From contig JAPLDN010000108.1 in NCBI GenBank assembly GCA_026391755.1, positions 1-13,025 of the forward strand: a stretch of DNA of 13,025 nucleotides. Direction: 5' to 3'. The translations under genes were made by a program, and so were the position numbers. The stretch is from Bacteroidota bacterium (GTDB lineage: Bacteria > Bacteroidota > Bacteroidia > Bacteroidales > FEN-979). The notes below the pieces were generated by a model, which did no database searches, had not been told where the DNA came from, and saw nothing but the letters and a program-made list of their open reading frames with translations. Of the stretch, positions 1 through 7,323 are shown in pieces. Position 1 is the stretch's first letter, and every line of letters begins with the position of its first letter.

Positions 1-1
1 T

Positions 2-367
2 GAGGTATTCAATTTTTCCCTGCGCGAGGTCGTCCCGAACATCAAAACGACATTGAAGTATTTTAACCGCCAGCTGGATGAGTTCGATTTCCTGGTCTTT
101 CACCAGGCTAACCGGCTGATCAACGAGACCATACGGAAAATGCTGAAAACAGATCCGGCAAAGGTGCCTTATTCACTTCGTGACTATGGCAATACCAGTT
201 GTTCTTCAATTCCTCTTACTATGGTCACACAGATCAGGAATGTGCTCAATGAAAAGCCACAAAAGCTCCTGCTTTCTGCATTCGGGATCGGACTTTCCTG
301 GGGATGCGCCCTGGTTGAGACTGACGGAATTGTTATTCCGGAGATCACTGAACAGGAAGGTGTCTAA
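2..367 (+). CDS. 3-oxoacyl-ACP synthase III (FabH-like), C-terminal part, cut by window edge
   Basis: The frame is open from the window edge to the TAA at 365-367, so only about the last 121 residues are visible. Two of the three catalytic elements of ketoacyl-ACP synthase III are present: HQANRLI, with the active His codon at 101-103, and GNTSCSSIP, with the active Asn codon at 191-193. The terminal GLSWG motif of the family follows. The catalytic Cys must lie upstream of the window. The family condenses an acyl-CoA with malonyl-ACP to give a 3-ketoacyl-ACP in the cytoplasm. The gene sits 18 bp before a ketoreductase-like SDR and in front of a glycosyltransferase and acyltransferases, not beside fab genes. 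I therefore infer a dedicated paralogue making an acyl group for a glycan rather than the housekeeping FabH. Family assignment is firm; the pathway is inference. Confidence 0.9.
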   Translation, partial: EVFNFSLREVVPNIKTTLKYFNRQLDEFDFLVFHQANRLINETIRKMLKTDPAKVPYSLRDYGNTSCSSIPLTMVTQIRNVLNEKPQKLLLSAFGIGLSWGCALVETDGIVIPEITEQEGV

Positions 368-385
368 CCGTAATGCTTAACAGAG

Positions 386-1120
386 ATGAATGCATTTGAT
401 CTGAAAGGTAAAACTGTACTTGTCACCGGCGCTTCGTCCGGTTTGGGCAGGCAAACCGCCATAACAGCCAGTGAATATGGCGCCTTCGTCATTATTACAG
501 GCCGGAATGTGACACGACTGGAAGAAACTTATAAATCATTAATAGGAAAAGGACATTTGCAAATTCCTGCGGATCTTACTGTTCAGGCAGATATTGAAAT
601 GCTTGTTGACAGATTGCCGGTTCTGGATGGCCTGGTACACAGCACAGGAATTTCAGAACTTTCCCCTGCAAAGTTTATAAACGCTGACGCTATCTCCAGG
701 ACCTTTTCCATAAGCTTCAACGCTTCAGTTTTATTGACTACAGCCATTTTATCAAAGAGAAAATTAGCCAAAGGGAACAGTTCAATTGTTTTTATCTCCT
801 CAATCTCCACAATGTATCCCTTTGTCGGAGGTTCTATGTATGTCAGCGCCAAAGCTTCGCTTGAGGCTTATTCACGTGTTCTGGCGCTGGAACTGGCCTC
901 AAGGGGCACCCGGGTGAATTGCGTTGCACCTGCCTTTGTACGTACCCCGATGCTTGATGAAACTGCTGAAAATTTCTCCCGTGAAGTCGTTGATAAAATT
1001 GAACAACGTCAGATACTTGGCCTTGGCGATCCTGTGGATGTTGCCAATCCTATCATATTCTATCTTTCCGATGCATCAAAATGGGTGACAGGCACTAAAC
1101 TGGTTTTAGGAGGTTGTTGA
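386..1120 (+). CDS. Short-chain dehydrogenase/reductase, FabG-like 3-ketoacyl-ACP reductase
   Basis: A 244-residue classical SDR of usual length. The nucleotide-binding TGASSGLG is at residues 14-21, and Arg40 follows beta2 (TGRN), which suggests NADPH. Asn112, Ser139, Tyr152 and Lys156 form the catalytic tetrad; the Ser-to-Tyr spacing of 13 and the YVSAK motif match FabG. The usual NNAG structural motif after beta4 is changed to HSTG (85-88). The expected reaction is reduction of a 3-ketoacyl-ACP to a 3-hydroxyacyl-ACP, which fits directly after a KAS III gene. The ATG at 386 is the only sensible start, 18 bp after the upstream stop. Specificity for an ACP-bound substrate is inferred from the neighbour. 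It could instead be a sugar or other alcohol dehydrogenase, because SDR sequence alone does not define substrate. Confidence 0.88.
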   Translation: MNAFDLKGKTVLVTGASSGLGRQTAITASEYGAFVIITGRNVTRLEETYKSLIGKGHLQIPADLTVQADIEMLVDRLPVLDGLVHSTGISELSPAKFINADAISRTFSISFNASVLLTTAILSKRKLAKGNSSIVFISSISTMYPFVGGSMYVSAKASLEAYSRVLALELASRGTRVNCVAPAFVRTPMLDETAENFSREVVDKIEQRQILGLGDPVDVANPIIFYLSDASKWVTGTKLVLGGC

Positions 1121-1133
1121 TAAAAATGAAATC

Positions 1134-2066
1134 ATGAAACCTGAATATTCAATCGTTGTCCCGGTTTATAACAGCTGTGAATCCGTGGAAGAATTATTCC
1201 TCAGGATGGAACAGACCATGCTTAAACTGGGAAAGACATTCGAGGTTATTTTTGTGGACGATGACAGCACTGATACCAGCTGGACTAAGCTGGAAGCAAT
1301 CCACAGAACAAATGGGGGAACTGTCACTGCCATCCGGATGGCCCGGAATTTTGGCCAGCACAATGCTACGCTCTGCGGCATCGCACAAGCATCGGGGGAA
1401 TTCATCATTACTATCGACGATGATCTTCAGAATCCACCCGAGGAAATTGCCAAACTTATCGATACCATGCAAAATTCCGATGCCGATCTGGTTTACGGCA
1501 TTTATGGCAGGAAACAACACTCCCTGGCAAGAAACCTGGGCAGCGGAGCGATAAAAGCCACTTCAAAACACATTTTCAGCACAAAGGGCAACGGCTCATC
1601 ATTCAGACTGATGAAATCAGCTATCGGGAAAAACCTGCTCCAGCATCAGATCAACTTTATTTATATCGATGAACTTTTCAACTGGTATACCAGCCATATA
1701 GCATTTGTTCTGGTTGAGCATCAGAAACGGCCTTACCAGCAATCGACCTATACTTCGCATAGCCTTTTTTCATTAGTGTCCAACCTTGTGATTTATTACA
1801 CAGCTATCCCTCTCCGTGTGATGGTTTACGGGGGTTTCATCATAGCCTTCCTGAGTTTTTCACTTGGTGTGAAATTCATATACAATAAACTGGTACATGA
1901 TGTCCCTTTGGGTTTTACAGCCCTGATCGTGGCCATTCTTTTTTCGACAAGCATTATCCTTCTCTCCCTGGGAGTCATTGGGGAGTACCTGAGCAGAATT
2001 TACATGGTCCAGAACCGGAAACCGCCTTTCTCTATTAAAACAAAGCTGAACCATGAAGCTGTTTAA
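1134..2066 (+). CDS. Family 2 glycosyltransferase, membrane-anchored (GtrB/DPM1-like)
   Basis: A 310-residue protein with an N-terminal GT-A domain: SIVVPVYN at 6-13, VDDDSTD at 41-47, ARNFGQHNA at 70-78 and DDDLQNPPE at 95-103, which holds the DxD-type metal and nucleotide-sugar site. Two hydrophobic helices follow, roughly 226-249 and 259-283, with the conserved IGEYLSRIY segment after the second. This architecture is that of polyprenyl-phosphate glycosyltransferases (DPM synthase, GtrB, ArnC), which transfer a sugar from a nucleotide donor to undecaprenyl phosphate at the inner membrane. The canonical DLQDPPE is DLQNPPE here. The ATG at 1134 is chosen by frame. An AGGAGG at 1108-1113, inside the end of the SDR gene, is rather far upstream. 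The 3' end overlaps the next gene by 14 bp, indicating one operon. The sugar is unknown. Confidence 0.92.
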   Translation: MKPEYSIVVPVYNSCESVEELFLRMEQTMLKLGKTFEVIFVDDDSTDTSWTKLEAIHRTNGGTVTAIRMARNFGQHNATLCGIAQASGEFIITIDDDLQNPPEEIAKLIDTMQNSDADLVYGIYGRKQHSLARNLGSGAIKATSKHIFSTKGNGSSFRLMKSAIGKNLLQHQINFIYIDELFNWYTSHIAFVLVEHQKRPYQQSTYTSHSLFSLVSNLVIYYTAIPLRVMVYGGFIIAFLSFSLGVKFIYNKLVHDVPLGFTALIVAILFSTSIILLSLGVIGEYLSRIYMVQNRKPPFSIKTKLNHEAV

Positions 2067-2724
2067 ATATGGTATAATTCTGGAGCGGCTAAAGGTGGAG
2101 GATATTGAACTGGTAAGGCAGTGGCGCAACTCAGATCCGGTTCGTTTGAACATGAAATTCAGGGATATCATCACACAGGAACAGCAGTTAAACTGGTTCA
2201 ATTCCATTAACAACCTTAATTACAATTACCTGCTCATACATTATCAGGGTGAGAAAATCGGGTTATTGAATGATAAAAATATTGATTGGGAGGCACGTAC
2301 TTCCGAATCCGGGATTTTTCTCGGCAACTCCGCATTTTACAATTCTTTCGTTCAATACCTGATATCCATTGCCGGTATTGAAACCACCTTTTTTCTCATG
2401 GGCTGGAAAAAACAGTTTGCACATATTCTGCGTTCAAACAGCAATGCTATAAAATTCAACATAGAACTCGGATACAAACTTTGCGCAGGACAAGAGGCTG
2501 TTGATCACCAGCAGTACGAGATGACCAGGGAAAGCTTTGAGCTCAAGGCAGGAAAAATAAGAAAGGCGGTTCAATCAATAGCTGCTGATAATTGCCAAAC
2601 CAGAATATTATTCGAACCTACCGATTATTCGATTGGTCTTGCACAAAAGTTCGAGGTCCTTTTAAATGAAAATCCTGATCTTCTCAACAGGGAAGAGACA
2701 GGTGAAGGTGTGTGGTACAGATAA
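2053..2724 (+). CDS. Divergent GNAT-family N-acyltransferase with C-terminal extension
   Basis: A 223-residue protein. Residues about 8-55 carry the start of many sugar-modifying GNATs (PseH/RimJ-like): LERLKVEDIELVRQWRNS, then an RLNMKF...ITQEQQLNWF stretch. Residues about 126-142 (ILRSNSNAIKFNIELGYKL) match the last helix and strand of the fold, where N-x-x-A-I-x-x-x-x-x-x-G-Y is typical. The acetyl-CoA pyrophosphate loop (motif A, Q/RxxGxG/A) expected near residues 90-100 is not recognisable; the sequence there is GNSAFYNSFVQ. About 58 residues (166-223) extend beyond the fold and I do not recognise them. The ATG at 2053 lies inside the glycosyltransferase gene, overlapping by 14 bp, which suggests translational coupling. 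The probable role is N-acylation of an amino sugar. Given the KAS III/SDR pair upstream, the donor could be a hydroxyacyl-ACP or -CoA rather than acetyl-CoA; this is inference. Confidence 0.78.
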   Translation: MKLFKYGIILERLKVEDIELVRQWRNSDPVRLNMKFRDIITQEQQLNWFNSINNLNYNYLLIHYQGEKIGLLNDKNIDWEARTSESGIFLGNSAFYNSFVQYLISIAGIETTFFLMGWKKQFAHILRSNSNAIKFNIELGYKLCAGQEAVDHQQYEMTRESFELKAGKIRKAVQSIAADNCQTRILFEPTDYSIGLAQKFEVLLNENPDLLNREETGEGVWYR

Positions 2725-2759
2725 GGAAGTGAAATAGTATTAATTCTGCATTCGAACAA

Positions 2760-4211
2760 ATGTTGTTTAACTCCATCGGTTATATATTTTTCCTACCCAT
2801 TACAATTTTACTTTTTTACCTCATACCCTTCCGCTGGAGATGGGCCCTCCTACTGGCTGCCAGTTACTTTTTTTATTTACTCTGGAGGGTTGAATTTGTG
2901 CTGGTCCTGATGACCGCAACCCTGGTCTCCTATTTTACTGCACTGAAAATGGGAGAGATCCGCAAAAAAAAACAACGGCTCAAATATCTCCTCCTGACCC
3001 TTGTGATCAACCTTGGAATGCTGATATTCTTCAAATACCTTATTTTTTTTACCGGGACCGTAAACCATCTTGCAGGAATTATGGGGTCAGGCATACGACT
3101 GCCTTATTACAATATTCTTGTGCCGGTCGGCATCTCATTTTATACTTTTCAGACTATAGGATATGCGATCGATGTCTATCGCGGTATGATTAAGCCAGAA
3201 AGGAGCTTTGGACATTATGCCTTGTTTGTTTCTTTTTTCCCATTGGTACTGGCCGGTCCCATAGAAAGGGGACGCAGATTACTGCCTCAGTTCCATATCG
3301 ACCATTCGTTTGATCCCCAGCTTTTCAGCAGTGGCCTTCGTCTCATCCTATGGGGTATGTTTAAGAAAATTGTCATTGCCGACCGACTGTCGGTTTTCGT
3401 GAACGCTATCATGTCTGAACCTGACTATTTCCATGGTATACAAATTGGAATTGCAATTATTATGAAAATGATGATGGTATATGCCGATTTTTCAGGGTAT
3501 ACCGATATCGCCATTGGATCTGCCCGGCTTCTTGGGTTCAAACTCAGCCCGAATTTCAACCGCCCTTTCAGCGCCCGATCAATCTCAGAATTCTGGAGCA
3601 GGTGGCATATCACACTAACCTCCTGGCTCCGCGATTATGTATATTTTTCATTGCCAAATAAGTTTCGCGGAAAAATATCGAACCGTCTGCTTCAACTCAA
3701 CCTTGTCATCACGTTTGTCTTAGTGGGATTTTGGCATGGCCCATACTGGAGCTATATTGCATTTGGCTTTTTGAACGGATTATTTATGGTGTTTGCTAAT
3801 GTTTCCAGACCACTAATGACAAATTTTAACAGGATTACCAGGCTTGAAAGCTCACCCCGTTTGCTGGAAACCCTGAATATTTCAGTGACCTTCCTGCTTG
3901 TATGCTTTACCGGATTTTTCTTTGGTCCACATTCACTGAATGCTTCTTTCATGATGATCGGTAAATTCGCCGATCTCAGCCATTCAGGATCAGGGATACT
4001 GGAGTTGCTAAAATTTAACGATTTTATATTGGGTATTCTGCTTGTAATCTTCATGCTTTGGTTCGAATACCTGGTCTCTGTAAAATCTTTTGCCGGGAAA
4101 TTCCTTAGCAAACCCATCATCATAAGATATGCTGCATACCTGCTAATGCTTTTTTTCATTCTTCTATTTGGAGTATTCTCAAATCAGAAGTTTTTCTATT
4201 TTCAGTTTTAA
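2760..4211 (+). CDS. MBOAT-family membrane O-acyltransferase (AlgI-like)
   Basis: A 483-residue polytopic membrane protein of the usual length for AlgI-like proteins. The N-terminus MLFNSIGYIFFLP is the standard family start, which supports the ATG at 2760. The signature SEFWSRWHITLTSWLRDYV begins at residue 276, and the presumed catalytic His326 is in VGFWHG. PVGISFYTFQ near 122-131 and LAGPIERG near 164-171 are further family hallmarks. These proteins carry an acyl group across the inner membrane onto a glycan in the periplasm, usually with a separate SGNH-fold partner, which here is the next gene one base downstream. The gene begins 35 bp after the GNAT gene with no obvious promoter. An A9 run at 2964-2972 and a T8 run at 3043-3050 lie within the coding sequence; both leave the frame intact in this copy. 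Confidence 0.95.
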   Translation: MLFNSIGYIFFLPITILLFYLIPFRWRWALLLAASYFFYLLWRVEFVLVLMTATLVSYFTALKMGEIRKKKQRLKYLLLTLVINLGMLIFFKYLIFFTGTVNHLAGIMGSGIRLPYYNILVPVGISFYTFQTIGYAIDVYRGMIKPERSFGHYALFVSFFPLVLAGPIERGRRLLPQFHIDHSFDPQLFSSGLRLILWGMFKKIVIADRLSVFVNAIMSEPDYFHGIQIGIAIIMKMMMVYADFSGYTDIAIGSARLLGFKLSPNFNRPFSARSISEFWSRWHITLTSWLRDYVYFSLPNKFRGKISNRLLQLNLVITFVLVGFWHGPYWSYIAFGFLNGLFMVFANVSRPLMTNFNRITRLESSPRLLETLNISVTFLLVCFTGFFFGPHSLNASFMMIGKFADLSHSGSGILELLKFNDFILGILLVIFMLWFEYLVSVKSFAGKFLSKPIIIRYAAYLLMLFFILLFGVFSNQKFFYFQF

Positions 4212-4212
4212 T

Positions 4213-5184
4213 ATGAATCGTAACAAACTGTTTTTTAAAAAGTTGTTGGTTTTTCTTCTCCTGGCTTCAGCCATGAACTTCTCATTTAATGCTGTTTACG
4301 ACCACTGGATGTATTATTTCCGTCTGGCCAGAACTCAAGACAAACAGTTTGATGCCTATCATGACACCCTGAGATACCTGATGCTTGGGAACTCCCATAA
4401 CAGGGTAAATCCGGAAATACTTGGGAATGGATTCGGTTACATCATGCCCAAGGAAGTTTATACTCAGACTTATTACAAGCTGAAATATATCCTTGAAAAG
4501 ACAGGTAAAAAGCCGGAAAATATATTCCTTTCGATCGATCCTGTAAATTTCAGCCCAAAGGCCGAAAGTGAATTGCCGTTTGACGGGTACTGGAAAAAAT
4601 ATCTGGATTATTTCGATCTGGCCAGGGAATACCATGACCCTCGGTATCTTTTATATTGGTTCTCAGGCAATTTTTTTTCCTATGTAGGCAATTATAAGTA
4701 TGCTTACATGTCACTGATCTTCTTTAATGCCGATCTTTCCAAGATTAAGAACGGTTACATCCCGGCAAGAGATTACGAGAATTTTGCCAGGCTGCCAAAT
4801 CGCGAGACTTTAGGTTATGAAGTAGCGATGGCCTACTTGTCAAGTTATTCAAAGACATCACAGCTAGGGGATACAAAATACTACCTGAAATTGCTTGCCC
4901 TATGCCGGCAATATCAAATCCGGCTTTTTTTGCTGCGAATGCCCCTGACTGATGAATACTTAAAATACGCGGGGAAGATGATAGACATTGGTAAACTTGA
5001 CTGTGAAATCATTGAATTAACGCGGAAGCACTGCAATAATTTCGAGGTATTTGATTTCAGAAACGAATTCCGGGGCAAACCCGAATATTTCTTCAATGCC
5101 GATCACATCAACCCCGAAGGAGTTGCAATTGTAACTAAAAAGATTAAATCTATTCTGGATGAAAAAGGCAAAGTAAAACATTAA
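4213..5184 (+). CDS. Membrane-anchored SGNH-like protein, probable MBOAT partner
   Basis: The ATG at 4213 is preferred over an in-frame ATG at 4168. It follows the MBOAT stop by one base and opens with a normal signal-anchor: lysines followed by a hydrophobic helix at about residues 10-25 of 323. The likely block I nucleophile is Ser61 in LMLGNSHNRV, and the last block is FNADHINPEG with His298. This layout, one N-terminal membrane span plus an extracytoplasmic SGNH-like domain directly after an MBOAT gene, parallels DltD and AlgJ/AlgX-type partners. Those bind the substrate glycan or complete the acyl transfer in the periplasm. In the usual DxxH catalytic dyad the Asp is three residues before His; here that position is Asn295, with an Asp at 297. 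Catalytic status is therefore uncertain. Overall similarity to named families is low and the assignment rests on motifs and context. Confidence 0.75.
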   Translation: MNRNKLFFKKLLVFLLLASAMNFSFNAVYDHWMYYFRLARTQDKQFDAYHDTLRYLMLGNSHNRVNPEILGNGFGYIMPKEVYTQTYYKLKYILEKTGKKPENIFLSIDPVNFSPKAESELPFDGYWKKYLDYFDLAREYHDPRYLLYWFSGNFFSYVGNYKYAYMSLIFFNADLSKIKNGYIPARDYENFARLPNRETLGYEVAMAYLSSYSKTSQLGDTKYYLKLLALCRQYQIRLFLLRMPLTDEYLKYAGKMIDIGKLDCEIIELTRKHCNNFEVFDFRNEFRGKPEYFFNADHINPEGVAIVTKKIKSILDEKGKVKH

Positions 5185-5249
5185 AACCAGAGATCATCTG
5201 TGCATTATCCTGAAGAGCCTATAAGGTAAAGTACTTGTTCAGGTCCGTA

Positions 5250-7277
5250 TTATCTGGATCTCTTTGTTGCAGCTTGTGCAAGCTCATAATAATAACGGGC
5301 CTTATCCATATCCTTGTGAATTCTATATAACATACTGAGCTGGTAGCAGAGCTCGGCAGTAGGGCTTTTCTGTGCTGCCTGTTCCCAGTATTTCACAGCT
5401 TCGGCAGTATCCTGTTTAAGCATGAAGTAATTACCGATATTGATATAGGGCATATCAAAATCAGGATATTGTTTGATAACCAGTTCATTCAAATGGATTG
5501 CCTTGCTCATATCCCCCATATCGTTGTATATATCAGCTATGGCAAAATAGGCTTTGATCTCCTTCGGCTCAATATCGAGTACTTTTTGGTAGCAGGCCAT
5601 GGCTTCAGGGTATTTCCCAAGCTGGCGGTATGTCATTCCCATATTAACGTAAGCGGGGGTTAATGTCGAATCCAGGGCAATAGTTTTTCTGAAAAAATAC
5701 AAGGCTGAATCATAGCTTTTATCCAGAAAGAGAAATACTGTCCCTAGGTCATTCAGGGCATTATAACTCGGATATATTTTAATGGAGCGATAAAGATGCT
5801 TTTTTATGGTTTCTCTAAGGAATTGATTTGAGGCTCCGTATCTCAGAAAGTTCTCATCATTGTATGCTATCCTGGTAAGATATGTAGCATATTGATAGTT
5901 GGCTTTTGCTGAATTTTCCAGTTTAGGGATGTCTTTCCTGTAGAGGGAATCCATGGTTCTCCAGCTAATATTTCTTCTGTAAGTAAGTATCAATGAGGGT
6001 ATCAGGATCACAGCGGCCAGTGCAATAATTTTAATCCTTGAGTCAAGTTCGATAGTAAGGCTTTTAGGTTCTGTTTTAAAGACTTTGAAGATGAGGAAGA
6101 CCAGGGCCATGATAAAGCCGAGGGATGCCAGGAATACAAATCGTTCGGCAACCACTCCGACCATTGGAAAGGCCAGGTTTGAATACATGAATATCGCCGT
6201 GAGGTACCAGAGAATTGCAAATGACAGGAAGGTTTTTTTGCGGATATTGACAAAGGCATAGACCAGGAGTACAGCGTGAATTAAAACTGACAGCAGGGCC
6301 AATGGATTGGCCAAACCCGTAAGGGGTATCATGTTAAATCCATAATAATACAGCAGGGGATACGGGTAACAAAGGATCTTCAGGTAGAATAACAACGACA
6401 TCATGGCAGTCCCCAGCCTGAGCCAGAAGTTCTTTTCGAAATAAAGGGCATTCTCGAAATAAAAATTCGTACGGAATGTATGCGGAAGAAAAAGCCTTGG
6501 AACAATAAAAGCAGCGAGGCCGGCAACAAGGATAAGTATGGCTGCGAATACCATTGCCCGAGGCTTCAGATTGCTGAAGAAATAAAGTACGAGTACATAT
6601 AATGCCAAAAAAGGGAGGGCCGAGAGTTTGCTTATGCATCCGAGTATATAGAAGATACATGTAAGCAAGATATAACCGAATTTTTTGGTGTAGGTATATG
6701 ATAGCAGGGTATACAAACCTGCCATTCCAAACAAGTAGGCAAGCAATTCATCCCTGCTTTTCAGGCTGGCCACAACTTCTGTATGAACAGGATGGGCCAT
6801 GAAGAGTATTGAAATCAGCAGGGGAAAAAGTATATTATAATTGCTGAGCAGTCTCCTGAGCACATAAAAAGTCAGGAGTGAGGCAATGAAATAGAAAAAT
6901 ACATTTACAAGATGACTTCTACCGGGTTTCTGACCCCAAAGTCCGAATTCCAGCGCAAAAGTTGCTTTGGCGACCGGCCTGTAATCGGACCTTTGCCCTC
7001 CGACATTTATATGCTCATCAATAAGAAAAGTGGAAAATATTGTTGGTATGCTTTTAAACCCCTGCCTGACCATGTCGTTATTGGCCATCAGGTTATCGTC
7101 AACTGAATATTTATTGAATACTGTATTACCGTATAAAATTAACGCCCAGGCAAAAAGTATCCCTATAATGATAAGATTAGCTTTTCGCGACAAGGATGGA
7201 GGCAGCTCCGGTTTAAAGGCCTTCTTTTTTTGCAGAGGTTTTTTGGGAGCTGCCTTTTTTACAGGTTTTTTTTTCAT
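5250..7277 (-). CDS. TMTC-like polytopic membrane protein (GT-C glycosyltransferase type) with C-terminal TPRs
   Basis: A 675-residue protein. A Lys/Pro/Ala-rich cytoplasmic tail (1-32) precedes the first membrane helix (about 33-52). The first loop has the Asp pair typical of GT-C enzymes (YSVDDN, D60-D61), and YRP (99-101) and HLVN (122-125) follow. HPVHTEVVASLKSRDELLA near 161-179 matches the HP(I/V)HTEAVA motif of TMTC proteins. About ten hydrophobic segments run to about residue 428. The C-terminal quarter has at least four TPRs at about 538-571, 572-605, 606-639 and 640-670, probably preceded by one more. Animal TMTC proteins are protein O-mannosyltransferases using a lipid-linked sugar. 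A similar role on exported proteins is plausible but unproven here. The coding sequence begins ATG followed by a run of nine A (T9 at 7266-7274, plus strand). It is convergent with the SGNH gene and has its own promoter. Confidence 0.85.
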   Translation of the reverse strand: MKKKPVKKAAPKKPLQKKKAFKPELPPSLSRKANLIIIGILFAWALILYGNTVFNKYSVDDNLMANNDMVRQGFKSIPTIFSTFLIDEHINVGGQRSDYRPVAKATFALEFGLWGQKPGRSHLVNVFFYFIASLLTFYVLRRLLSNYNILFPLLISILFMAHPVHTEVVASLKSRDELLAYLFGMAGLYTLLSYTYTKKFGYILLTCIFYILGCISKLSALPFLALYVLVLYFFSNLKPRAMVFAAILILVAGLAAFIVPRLFLPHTFRTNFYFENALYFEKNFWLRLGTAMMSLLFYLKILCYPYPLLYYYGFNMIPLTGLANPLALLSVLIHAVLLVYAFVNIRKKTFLSFAILWYLTAIFMYSNLAFPMVGVVAERFVFLASLGFIMALVFLIFKVFKTEPKSLTIELDSRIKIIALAAVILIPSLILTYRRNISWRTMDSLYRKDIPKLENSAKANYQYATYLTRIAYNDENFLRYGASNQFLRETIKKHLYRSIKIYPSYNALNDLGTVFLFLDKSYDSALYFFRKTIALDSTLTPAYVNMGMTYRQLGKYPEAMACYQKVLDIEPKEIKAYFAIADIYNDMGDMSKAIHLNELVIKQYPDFDMPYINIGNYFMLKQDTAEAVKYWEQAAQKSPTAELCYQLSMLYRIHKDMDKARYYYELAQAATKRSR

Positions 7278-7309
7278 CCGCTTCGGTTTGGGATTTAAAA
7301 ATACGGCTG

Positions 7310-7317
7310 CAAAGATA
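7310..7317 (-). promoter_or_regulatory. Bacteroidetes sigma-ABfr-type -7 box (TATCTTTG) for the TMTC-like gene
   Basis: On the minus strand TATCTTTG, followed by CAG, matches the Bacteroidetes consensus TAnnTTTG exactly. It lies 32 bp before the ATG at 7277, which would give a leader of about 25 nt. No clear TTTG -33 box is visible; that position would fall inside the end of rsmA. The site suggests that the TMTC-like gene can be transcribed apart from rsmA. Confidence 0.65.
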
Positions 7318-7323
7318 GGGAAA

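Noticed and set aside
1126..1137. Three-codon mini-ORF ATG AAA TCA TGA, placed 12 bp after AGGAGG and overlapping the glycosyltransferase ATG
   Set aside because: The arrangement could be a leader for translational coupling, but Bacteroidetes make little use of Shine-Dalgarno pairing and such short strings occur by chance.
4168..4212. Earlier in-frame ATG (4168) for the SGNH-like gene
   Set aside because: It would add 15 residues overlapping the MBOAT end and push the signal anchor inward. The ATG at 4213, one base after the MBOAT stop, gives a normal signal anchor.
5209..5243. Inverted repeat CCTGAA/TTCAGG in the convergent gap between the SGNH-like and TMTC-like genes, considered as a bidirectional terminator
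   Set aside because: The 6-bp arms enclose a 23-nt loop and no T-run follows on either strand. This is too weak to annotate.
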